Source of the DNA: Cyanobacteria bacterium RYN_339
GTDB taxonomy: Bacteria; Cyanobacteriota; Sericytochromatia; S15B-MN24; JAQBPE01
Reading direction: 5' to 3'
NCBI GenBank assembly: GCA_028287685.1
Contig: JAQBPE010000022.1
Location: forward strand, 1-33,092
Length of the DNA stretch: 33,092 nt
Shown here: piece by piece, positions 1 through 7,170 of the stretch
How the letters are laid out: every line of letters starts with the position of its first letter
How positions within the stretch are numbered: the stretch's first letter is position 1
The notes under the pieces: model-generated
The model's database searches: none
What the model was told of the DNA's origin: nothing
What the model saw: only the letters and a program-made list of their open reading frames with translations
Translations under genes and position numbers: made by a program

Positions 1-2127
1 GCTCAGCTGCCAGCTGGAGTTGAACATCCGGTTGGTGTACTGGAACAGGTAGCTGAAGCGGCTGCTCATGATGCCGTAGCGGACGTCGAAGCCCAGTTCG
101 TGCTTGTCGAGGATGTCGCTGTACTGCCCGGCCACGCCGAGCTGCTGGCCCTTCTCGTCGGAGGTCATCTGGGGCATCAGCAAGTCGTTGGTCATGGTCG
201 GCTTGTAGGGCTTGATGTCGCCCGTGAGCGCCTGGTCCACGACCTTGTCCAGCGCGCCGCCCTTGCCGGCCGCGCCGGGCGCGTCGAGCATGGAAGGCGT
301 GGTCAGGGTGGCCGCTGCCGGGTTGGCCGCGCGGATCTCCGCGCCCAGGCCGGCGTTGCCGGCGAGGGTCTGGTTGAGCGAGATGCCCGTGGGCTTGGTA
401 GGCTTCGCGGCGGGCTCCGGCGCGGCGGCGTCCACCGGCGTGCCCTCGCCCAGGGCCACGCGGAAGATCTCCGACCCCTTGGCGCGGTAGCTGGTGAAGT
501 ACAGGCTCTTGCCGTCCGGCGAGACGCTCGCCATCTCCGCCCCGCGGTAGGTGTTGGTGAGCTTGGATAGGTTCTTGCCGTCCAGGCCCACCTGGTAGAG
601 GTTGGTCATGCCGGTGCGGTCGGAGGTGAAGACCAGGTGCTTGCCGTCGGCGGTCCAGGTGGGCTCGCCATCGGTCTGGCGCGGAGCACCGGCCGTGATC
701 TGCGCCAGGCGGCCGGTGTCCGGCTCCAGCGTGACCAGGTGGGCAGCGGAACCGGGCTGGTGCGAGGCCATCGCCACGCGCAGGCCGTCCGGGCTCCAGG
801 CGGGCTGGATGAACTGGGTGTCGCCGTCGCCCACCAGCACGACCTTGGCCTTCTTGGTGGCCGTGTCGACGATCTTCACGGTGTTCTTGCCGTCCTTGAT
901 CGAGACGTACAGCACCTGGTTGGTGCTCGGGCGCCAGGCCATCGAGTTCGCCATCTCGTTGGTGGTCAGGCGGTCGGTCTTCTTGGCTTCCATGTCGTAG
1001 ACGAACAGGTCGAAGCACGGGTTGCCCGTGGCGTCGCCCACCACGCGGGAGTACAGCAGCTTCTTGCCGTCCGCGCTCCAGGCATAGTTGCTGACGGCGC
1101 CCTTGCCAACCGGGATCATCTGGGGGTTGCGGCCGTCCGCGTCCGCCACGTAGAGGCTGAGCATGCCCATGACGTTGCCACGCAGGTACAGGAAGCTGTC
1201 CTGGTAGCGGCTGGTCAGGTAGGCCAGCTTCTTGCCGTCCGGGCTCAAACGCGGCTGGACGTTGACTTCGCCCTTGTAGGTCGAGATCAGCTTGGTGGCG
1301 CCGGGGACGGTGTCTTGCATGCCGGCGATTTGGCTCTTGTAGCCATCCTTCAAGGCCAGGTGCCAGGCCGCCGTGATGGCGGGCAGGTTCTGCCCGAAGG
1401 TGACCTCGATGGCCTGCTCGAAGGTGTGCTTGCCGTCCTTCAGGTTGCCCATCAGCACCTTGACCTTGTCGCGGCCATAGGTGTCGAAGATGTACTTCGT
1501 GAGGGCGTAGCCTTCGTTGTAGCCAGCTGCGCCGGCGTGCACGCCCAGCATGCGGAAGTTCTCGCGCTCCGTCTCCGTCAACAGCGAGCCTTCCAGCGTG
1601 TGCAGGCGCAGCATGCGGTCGTTGGACGGGTACCAGTACTCCGCCTCGTACTGGGCGATGCCCTCCAGGAACCAGGTGGGCAGGCCGCCCACGTTCTGGA
1701 GCATGCCCATCTTGTTGCCGCTGTCGACGCTGGCGAAGCTCATGACGTGGGCCAGCTCGTGGGCCACGAAGCGCTGCGTGCCGATCACGCTGCTGGAGGC
1801 CAGCTGGGGATCCAGCGTGATGCGGTCCTTGATGGGCTCCGCTTCGCCGTTGAAGAAGGCGTCCTGGTTGATGATGATGGGGATCTTGGCGGCGAAGCCC
1901 GTGACGCCGAAGTCCTCTTGGAGCTTCGGGTAGGCTTCTTCGGCGGCCCGCAACAGGCGGTCCGCCGTCTTCTCGATGCCGGGGTAGTAGTGCAAGGAGA
2001 AGTGGGCGCTCTCCTTCACCAGCCAGCTGCGCTCCGGGTGGTTGTCCGCCAGGGCGGGGGCAGCCATCGAGAAGGAACCGGCGAGGACCGCGGTGGCGAG
2101 GACGAGCGAGCGCTTGGACGTGGCCAA
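1..2127 (-). CDS. Secreted MA-type metallopeptidase with TolB-like propeller and probable outer-membrane barrel (partial)
   Basis: The frame is open from 2127 to the left window edge (709 codons), so the C-terminus is missing. The start is a TTG at 2127-2125, chosen because GGAGG (2134-2138) lies 6 nt upstream and a signal peptide follows directly (KRS, hydrophobic stretch, A-x-A near residues 25-27). Residues 123-127 are HELAH, a zinc HExxH site, and Glu155 in FLEGIAQYE is the likely third ligand, the pattern of the peptidase MA (gluzincin) clan. Residues of about 260-560 hold at least five TolB/WD40-like blades (SPDGKKLAY, SADGKKLLY, WSPDGLRVA, WTADGKHLVF, SPDGKSLYF). After a low-complexity linker, the last 50 visible residues alternate like membrane beta-strands (GFDVRYGIMSSRFSYLFQY), suggesting a barrel. 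Inferred role: envelope-anchored peptidase or scaffold; the substrate is unknown. It is divergent from the regulator operon at 2453. Confidence 0.85.
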   Translation of the reverse strand, partial: MATSKRSLVLATAVLAGSFSMAAPALADNHPERSWLVKESAHFSLHYYPGIEKTADRLLRAAEEAYPKLQEDFGVTGFAAKIPIIINQDAFFNGEAEPIKDRITLDPQLASSSVIGTQRFVAHELAHVMSFASVDSGNKMGMLQNVGGLPTWFLEGIAQYEAEYWYPSNDRMLRLHTLEGSLLTETERENFRMLGVHAGAAGYNEGYALTKYIFDTYGRDKVKVLMGNLKDGKHTFEQAIEVTFGQNLPAITAAWHLALKDGYKSQIAGMQDTVPGATKLISTYKGEVNVQPRLSPDGKKLAYLTSRYQDSFLYLRGNVMGMLSLYVADADGRNPQMIPVGKGAVSNYAWSADGKKLLYSRVVGDATGNPCFDLFVYDMEAKKTDRLTTNEMANSMAWRPSTNQVLYVSIKDGKNTVKIVDTATKKAKVVLVGDGDTQFIQPAWSPDGLRVAMASHQPGSAAHLVTLEPDTGRLAQITAGAPRQTDGEPTWTADGKHLVFTSDRTGMTNLYQVGLDGKNLSKLTNTYRGAEMASVSPDGKSLYFTSYRAKGSEIFRVALGEGTPVDAAAPEPAAKPTKPTGISLNQTLAGNAGLGAEIRAANPAAATLTTPSMLDAPGAAGKGGALDKVVDQALTGDIKPYKPTMTNDLLMPQMTSDEKGQQLGVAGQYSDILDKHELGFDVRYGIMSSRFSYLFQYTNRMFNSSWQLS

Positions 2128-2452
2128 ATGAAACCTCCGGATCGTGCAGCGTGACGTGTTGCGCGGTCTTTCAGGTACGAAGATGGCGGCAATGAGGCTA
2201 GATGTGTTGGGTGATGGGATGAAAGCGCAAGGTGACCTCTCGTTCTATACCCGTATTATGCATCGCTATAGGCGGGCAAGCGGCAGTTGGAGCCATTTTC
2301 ACGTAAATGTTCCTAAACGTCTGCTATGTCCCTTGGGGATCGGGGTACAACCTCGTTAAGATTGTCAAATCCGCCGTAAGTCTTCTTAAAACGGGTTTAA
2401 GCCGACGGCAGGGACGCCTCTCTCGGGTCGCTTGAAAAGGAGAACTGACACG
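2128..2452. other. Divergent intergenic region between the peptidase and the response regulator
   Basis: This 325-bp gap separates two divergent genes and holds no convincing gene; a 71-codon frame at 2144-2359 has no ribosome binding site or recognisable product. The left half must hold the leftward promoter; AT-rich TAATAC/TATAGA-like elements near 2250-2275 on the minus strand are candidates only. The right half is AT-rich relative to the genome and carries a series of TTAAG-like elements (2355-2401), listed separately. Confidence 0.6.
2355..2401 (+). promoter_or_regulatory. Candidate Pho-box-like repeated TTAAG elements and promoter
   Basis: GTTAAG (2355), CGTAAG (2375), CTTAAA (2385) and TTTAAG (2396) recur with 20, 10 and 11 bp spacing, about one or two helical turns. 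Tandem repeats with about 11-bp period are the form of PhoB/PhoP operators, and the gene downstream is a PhoB-like regulator, so autoregulation is a reasonable inference. A weak sigma70-like pair, TTGTCA (2362-2367) and TTAAAA (2386-2391), overlaps the repeats. Confidence 0.35.
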
Positions 2453-3166
2453 ATGTCAGCCAAGATTCTGGTCGTGGACGACGAGCCCTCGATCGTGAAG
2501 AGCATCCAGTACAGCCTGGAAAAGGAAGGCTATATAGTCGTCACCGCCAACGACGGCCAACAGGCCCTCGAAGTGGCCCGCCGGGAAAAGCCCAACCTGT
2601 GCGTCCTTGACGTCATGTTGCCTTCCTTGGACGGCTACGAGGTATGCCGCCAGCTCCGCCAGGAGATGCCCATCCCCGTCATCATGCTGACGGCCAAGGG
2701 CGAAGAAATCGACAAGGTCGTGGGCCTGGAAATCGGCGCCGACGAGTACGTCACCAAGCCCTTCAGCCTGCGCGAGCTGCTGGCTCGCGTGAAGGCGCTG
2801 CTGCGCCTGGTCAACCGCTACAACGAGCAGAAGCAACAGCAGCCGGACAAGATCGAGATCGGTGATCTCATCATCGACCTGACGCGCCACGAGGTGACGC
2901 TGGGCGGCAAGGTGCTGACGCTGACCCTCAAGGAGTACGAGCTGCTCAAGCTGCTCGCGCTCAACGCCAACAAGGTCCTGAGCCGCGAGTACCTGATCGA
3001 ACAGGTCTGGGGCTACGATTTCACGGGCGAGGGCCGCACGGTCGACGTGCATATCCACTGGCTCCGTGAGAAGATCGAAAAGGATCCGAACCACCCGATG
3101 CGCATCCAAACCGTCCGCGGCGTCGGCTACCGGTTCGAGCGCCGTACCCGCCCGGTCGAGGTTTAG
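2453..3166 (+). CDS. OmpR/PhoB-family response regulator
   Basis: A DNA-binding response regulator of 237 residues. The receiver domain (about 4-118) has the acidic pair D9/D10, phosphoacceptor D53 (in VLDVMLP), T80, Y99 and K102 followed by Pro, so all phosphorylation residues are present. A winged-helix DNA-binding domain follows (about 138-232), with the typical LTLKEYELLKLL and RTVDVHIHWLREKI segments and a GVGYRF ending. The ATG at 2453 is preferred over the upstream TTG at 2432, because AAGGAG (2437-2442) lies between them. The kinase gene begins 27 nt downstream, so they form a cognate pair. Similarity is to PhoB/PhoP/SphR-type regulators; phosphate as the signal is inferred from the partner kinase and the upstream repeats, and is not proven. 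Confidence 0.93.
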   Translation: MSAKILVVDDEPSIVKSIQYSLEKEGYIVVTANDGQQALEVARREKPNLCVLDVMLPSLDGYEVCRQLRQEMPIPVIMLTAKGEEIDKVVGLEIGADEYVTKPFSLRELLARVKALLRLVNRYNEQKQQQPDKIEIGDLIIDLTRHEVTLGGKVLTLTLKEYELLKLLALNANKVLSREYLIEQVWGYDFTGEGRTVDVHIHWLREKIEKDPNHPMRIQTVRGVGYRFERRTRPVEV

Positions 3167-3193
3167 CCTCTACCCATCCTTGCAGGCCCCATC

Positions 3194-4606
3194 ATGGTTC
3201 ATTCGCTCTACGCCCGCCTGCTCGCCTTTACGAGCCTCCTCCTGGTGGTGGGAGGCTTCCTCTTCTGGCTCCTGGGGGTCAAATTCGACCTCCCGGAGCC
3301 AGCTTCGTTGATCACGGATGCGGTGATCTGCATGATCCTGGCTGCGGTCGTGATCGGCGTCATCTTGCAACCGGTCGAAGAGGTCCACCAGGCCCTGGTG
3401 CGCCTGGGGAACGGCGAGGAAGTTCCGTTGCCCAAGCCGCGCGCCGACGACATGCGGCCGCTGGTCAACGCGCTCGAACAGATCCGCCAGCGCCTGGACG
3501 GCCTGAACGTGCCCGGCCCCGCGGGCCTGGGGACCAACGCCGCCCTGTTGGGCGTGCTGAACAGCCTGAGCGAGGGCGTGGCCATCCTGGACACGGACCT
3601 CAAAATCGTCGTGATCAACACCTCGCTGCGGTCGATGGCCAACATCGACGGGCTGGGGCCGGAAGGCACGGGCAAGCTGGGTGAAGGCCTGGAGATGTAC
3701 CGCAACGCCTTCAACCACCGCTGCTTCGTGCCCGACCAGCTCGCGCTGATCGAGGACGAGATGCGCAAGAAGCCCGACCAGCCGCGCACGGACATCATCC
3801 AGCTGGAGCACCCCCAGCAGTTCATCAAGCGCTACGGCGCGCCGCTGCTGGACGCCAAGAACCAGCAAATCGGCTTCTGGGTCAGCTACCAGGACATCAC
3901 CCACGAGGTGGTGATGGACAAGCTGCGCCAGGACTTCATCTCGAACGCGTCGCACGAGCTCCGCACCCCCGTCACCTCCGTGAAGGTGCTGCTGGAGAAC
4001 CTGGTGGACGGCGCCAAGGATGATCCGCTCGTGCGCGACGAGTTCATCATGGACGCCGCACGCGAGATCGACCGCATGCACGAGCTGGTCAACGAGCTGC
4101 TGGACCTGGCCGCGCTGGAGTCGGGCCGCAACCAGCTGGAGTTGACCAAGTTCGACGTGACGGCCGTGATCGACGACGCCGTCTCGACCGTCACGCCCCA
4201 GGCCAAGCAGCGCGACGTGGTGCTGGAGACGGACATCCCGGCGGGGGGCGTCTCGCTGGAAGCGGACAAGAGCCGCCTGAGGCAGGTGATGGTCAACCTG
4301 GTGGCGAACGCCGTGAAGTTCACGCCCGCCGGTGGCCAGGTCAAGGTGCGGGTCACGCAGGACAACGGCCACGTCAAGATCAGCGTGACGGACTCCGGCA
4401 TCGGCATCCCCGCGAAGGACTTGCCGCACATCTTCGACCGCTTCTTCCGCGTGACCCGCGGCCGCTCGCGCTTGCAAGGCGGCAGCGGCCTGGGCCTGAC
4501 GATCGTCAAGGCCGCCATGGACGCGCACCGCGGCGACATCGGCGTGGAGAGCACCGAGGGCCAGGGAACGACGTTCACGATCACCCTGCCGGCGTCGCAG
4601 AACTAA
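3194..4606 (+). CDS. PhoR-like membrane sensor histidine kinase
   Basis: This 470-residue kinase is the partner of the preceding regulator. Two membrane segments (about 8-28 and 38-58) are joined by only about 10 residues, so there is no periplasmic sensor domain, as in E. coli PhoR. A short linker and a PAS domain (about 112-235) follow. The DHp domain has the phosphoacceptor His254 in SNASHELRTP. The HATPase domain has the N box (NLVANAVKF), the G1 box (DSGIGIP), the F box (IFDRFFR) and the G2 box (GGSGLGL). No clear Shine-Dalgarno precedes the ATG; the start rests on the good N-terminal membrane segment and the position after the regulator. The next gene starts 3 nt after the stop, so it is surely cotranscribed. 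PhoR/WalK-type function is likely; the signal is unknown. Confidence 0.93.
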   Translation: MVHSLYARLLAFTSLLLVVGGFLFWLLGVKFDLPEPASLITDAVICMILAAVVIGVILQPVEEVHQALVRLGNGEEVPLPKPRADDMRPLVNALEQIRQRLDGLNVPGPAGLGTNAALLGVLNSLSEGVAILDTDLKIVVINTSLRSMANIDGLGPEGTGKLGEGLEMYRNAFNHRCFVPDQLALIEDEMRKKPDQPRTDIIQLEHPQQFIKRYGAPLLDAKNQQIGFWVSYQDITHEVVMDKLRQDFISNASHELRTPVTSVKVLLENLVDGAKDDPLVRDEFIMDAAREIDRMHELVNELLDLAALESGRNQLELTKFDVTAVIDDAVSTVTPQAKQRDVVLETDIPAGGVSLEADKSRLRQVMVNLVANAVKFTPAGGQVKVRVTQDNGHVKISVTDSGIGIPAKDLPHIFDRFFRVTRGRSRLQGGSGLGLTIVKAAMDAHRGDIGVESTEGQGTTFTITLPASQN

Positions 4607-4609
4607 GCG

Positions 4610-5581
4610 ATGCTGGAGAAGTTCTCGTTCGGCGCGATCCAAGCCCTGAACGCCGCGCGGGAGGAAGCCCTGCGCCTGGAATTCAGCCAGGTGGATTCGG
4701 ACCACCTGTTCCTGGGCCTGGCGCACGAGCGCCAGGGGCTGACGGCGCGCACCTTGCAGAAGCTGGGCGTGGAGCATCGCAAGCTGCGGTTGGCGGTGGA
4801 GCATCTTTCCGGGCGAGGCTACAGCCTGACGCGCCAGGAGGATTTGGTCTTCTCCGCCGCCACGCTGCGGGCGCTGGCCCGTGCCGCCCGCGCGCGCCCT
4901 ACGCTGGTCGAGAGCCAGGACATCCTGCGGGCGCTGCTGGACGAGCAGGAGCCGGCCGTGGTGGGCGTCATCCGCGAGCTGGGCTTGGAAGTGGACCAGG
5001 TACGCGCCATGGCCGAGGCCCTGGACGCCAAGGACTCGGCCCCGACCACGGAGCCCACGCCGGAGACGGCCGTGGTGCCCAAGCACTTCAACCAGCGCTT
5101 GTTGACCCCGGCCGGCCAGTCCGTGCTGGGCTATGCCCACGCCGCGTCGCGCTTCTATGGGCACACGATCGTGGGCACGGAGCAGCTCCTGTCCGGGTTG
5201 CTGTACGTGCGCATGAGCCTCGCCGCCCAGGTGCTGGCCGCCAACGCCGTGGACGTGTTGGAGGTGGAAGCCGTCTGCGCGCGCCTGATCGGCCAGGGCA
5301 GCGGCACCGCCGAGGGCCGGGTTTCCCTTTCGCGCTGGGTGGAGCAGGTGCTCGAGCAAGCCTGGGAGCATGCCAAGCGCCTCAAGCATGACCATGTCGG
5401 CACCGGCCACATCCTGATGGGGCTGATCGACCTCGACGTGGGCGGCGCGCTCTACATCATGGACCACCTGGACCTGAACCTCGCCCAGATCCGCTACGAC
5501 GTGGAGCAGGCCTTCGCCGCCGCCCCCGGCGACCCGGAGCCGGAGGAGCTGGCCCCGGCCGATCCAGCCCTGGCCGAGTGA
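4610..5581 (+). CDS. Stand-alone double Clp_N (four-repeat) protein without ATPase
   Basis: The 323-residue protein consists of two ClpA/ClpC-type N domains and nothing else. Repeat 1 (about 5-72) begins FSFGAIQALNAAREEA and has the typical VDSDHLFLGL; repeat 2 spans about 82-145; an acidic, Pro/Thr-rich linker (146-165) leads to repeat 3 (about 168-232, with VGTEQLLSGLL) and repeat 4 (about 240-305, with VGTGHILMGL). No Walker A motif or AAA module follows. In the ClpC family these helical repeats bind adaptors or substrates, so an adaptor, decoy or ClpT-like accessory role for a Clp protease is plausible. It starts 3 nt after the kinase stop, and its TGA overlaps the next GTG start by 4 nt. 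Its place in a two-component operon suggests coupling between signalling and proteolysis, which is inference. Confidence 0.85.
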   Translation: MLEKFSFGAIQALNAAREEALRLEFSQVDSDHLFLGLAHERQGLTARTLQKLGVEHRKLRLAVEHLSGRGYSLTRQEDLVFSAATLRALARAARARPTLVESQDILRALLDEQEPAVVGVIRELGLEVDQVRAMAEALDAKDSAPTTEPTPETAVVPKHFNQRLLTPAGQSVLGYAHAASRFYGHTIVGTEQLLSGLLYVRMSLAAQVLAANAVDVLEVEAVCARLIGQGSGTAEGRVSLSRWVEQVLEQAWEHAKRLKHDHVGTGHILMGLIDLDVGGALYIMDHLDLNLAQIRYDVEQAFAAAPGDPEPEELAPADPALAE

Positions 5582-7170
5582 GACGCGCCGCGCTCCTGGC
5601 CCTCGCCCTGGTGCTGGCCGGCTGTCCGTCGCGCTCCGAGCCCAGCGCCGCGGCCCGCACCACGGCCGTGATCCAGGTGCAACAGGAGCCGGATACGCTC
5701 AACCCATATGTGTCGGCCATGAACGCCACCACGGCGATGTGCTCGCTGTTCTACAGCGGCCTGGTGATGCTGGACGACAAGGGCGAGTGGCAGCCAGACC
5801 TGGCGGAGAAGCTGCCGGAGGTGAAGCTGGATGGGCGCGGCATGCGCGTCACCTACCGCCTGCGGCCGGGCTTGAAGTGGAGTGACGGGCAGGACCTGAC
5901 CGCCGCCGACGTGGCGGCCACCTACCAGCTGATCATGGACCCGGCCTTCCCGTCGTTGTCGCGCGCGGGCTACGACCAGGTCCAGGCCGTCACGGCGCCG
6001 GACGCGCGCACGGTGGTGGTGGCGTTCAAGGCCCCCTATGCGCCTTACCTCGAGCTGTTCCCCTTCATCCTGCCGGCGCATGTGGTGAAGCGCGGCGCCC
6101 ATGCCGATCGCGAGGCGTGGAACCGCGAGCCGGTCGGCAGCGGGCCGTACAAGATCGTGCGCTGGAGCAGCGGCGATCGCCTCGTGGCAGATGCCAACCC
6201 CGGCTACTTCCGCGGCGCCCCCACCATCCCGCACCTGGAAGTCCGGTTCATCAACCAGGACATGACCGCCTTCAACCTCTGGCGCAGCGGGGAGCTGGAC
6301 CTCTTCCAGGGCGCCTCGCCGACACAGTTCGACTTCCTCCAGCGCGAAGCGCCGCTGCGCGTGTTCCAGACGCCCGCACCGACCTGGGAGCACCTGGTCT
6401 TCAACCTGGACCACCCTATCTTGAAGGATCTGCGGGTGCGACGTGCGATCGCCCACCTCGTGGACCGCGAAAGGCTGAACGCCGCGGCCTATGGCGGCGT
6501 CTTCCAGCCCGCCTGGTCCGAGGTGCCCGCGGGCAGCTGGGCTTACAACCGCAACGTGGAGCGGCGCTACCCCTACGATCCGGCGCAGGCCAAGCAGTTG
6601 CTGGACGAGGCCGGCTGGAAGCCCGGCCCGGACGGCATCCGGGTCAAGGACGGCAAGAAGCTGGCCCTGGGGCTCCTGACGACCTCGGATCGGCCCAGCC
6701 GCGAGCTGGCGGGCCAGTTGTGGCGCCGGCAATGGCATGACGTCGGGATCGAACTGACGGTCGAGAAGCGCGGCGCCTCCGAGGTCTTCGGCGGCGCGGC
6801 CAGCGGTGGGCGGCTGGCGAAGGGCACCTTCGACCTGGCCTTGATGGCCAGTGTCAGCCGTCCCGATCCGGATACCAGCTTCCGTTGGCGCAGCGACCAG
6901 GTGCCCCCGGCGGGCCAGAACCGTGCGCGCTACCGCAACCCGACGGTCGACAAGCTGCTGGCTGAAGGCCAACGTACGATCGACCGCGCCGCCCGAAAGC
7001 CGATCTATGCCAAGCTGGCGGAGCAGCTCGCGCTCGATTTGCCGGTGCTCCCCCTGCTATATTGGGTGGGCATCGATGCCACCAGCCAGCGCCTGGAGGG
7101 GTACCGCCCCAATCCCACCTTGCGGGGGAACCTCTGGAACGTCTGGGAATGGAAGTTAAAGCCCAATTGA
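5578..7170 (+). CDS. Peptide-type ABC transporter substrate-binding lipoprotein (SBP_bac_5)
   Basis: A 530-residue extracytoplasmic binding protein of the DppA/OppA family. The GTG start overlaps the previous stop (GTGA), and a lipoprotein signal ends at Cys16 (LVLAGC). The family core follows: QEPDTLNPYVSAM near the mature N-terminus, a lobe with YRLRPGLKWSDGQ and the LTAADVAATYQLIMDP segment, PVGSGPYKIVRW, and late motifs such as DLRVRRAIAHLVDR and AKQLLDEAGWKPG. Family substrates are di- and oligopeptides, but nickel or other ligands also occur. No permease or ATPase genes lie nearby, so it must work with a transporter elsewhere or act as a receptor. The next gene, a cyanophycinase-like peptidase, overlaps its end, which fits a role in scavenging peptides. 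Confidence 0.9.
   Translation: MRRAALLALALVLAGCPSRSEPSAAARTTAVIQVQQEPDTLNPYVSAMNATTAMCSLFYSGLVMLDDKGEWQPDLAEKLPEVKLDGRGMRVTYRLRPGLKWSDGQDLTAADVAATYQLIMDPAFPSLSRAGYDQVQAVTAPDARTVVVAFKAPYAPYLELFPFILPAHVVKRGAHADREAWNREPVGSGPYKIVRWSSGDRLVADANPGYFRGAPTIPHLEVRFINQDMTAFNLWRSGELDLFQGASPTQFDFLQREAPLRVFQTPAPTWEHLVFNLDHPILKDLRVRRAIAHLVDRERLNAAAYGGVFQPAWSEVPAGSWAYNRNVERRYPYDPAQAKQLLDEAGWKPGPDGIRVKDGKKLALGLLTTSDRPSRELAGQLWRRQWHDVGIELTVEKRGASEVFGGAASGGRLAKGTFDLALMASVSRPDPDTSFRWRSDQVPPAGQNRARYRNPTVDKLLAEGQRTIDRAARKPIYAKLAEQLALDLPVLPLLYWVGIDATSQRLEGYRPNPTLRGNLWNVWEWKLKPN

Noticed and set aside
637-2154. Plus-strand open frame of about 505 codons opposite the peptidase
   Set aside because: Shadow frame; the real gene on the minus strand has a signal peptide, HELAH and propeller repeats.
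2144-2359. 71-codon frame in the divergent gap before the response regulator
   Set aside because: No ribosome binding site, signal or recognisable motif, and it overlaps the likely leftward promoter region.
3170-5467. Long open frame on the minus strand (765 codons) opposite the kinase and Clp_N genes
   Set aside because: Antisense shadow of GC-rich codon usage; the His/Gln/Val/Ala-rich product matches no family, while the plus-strand genes have clear motifs.
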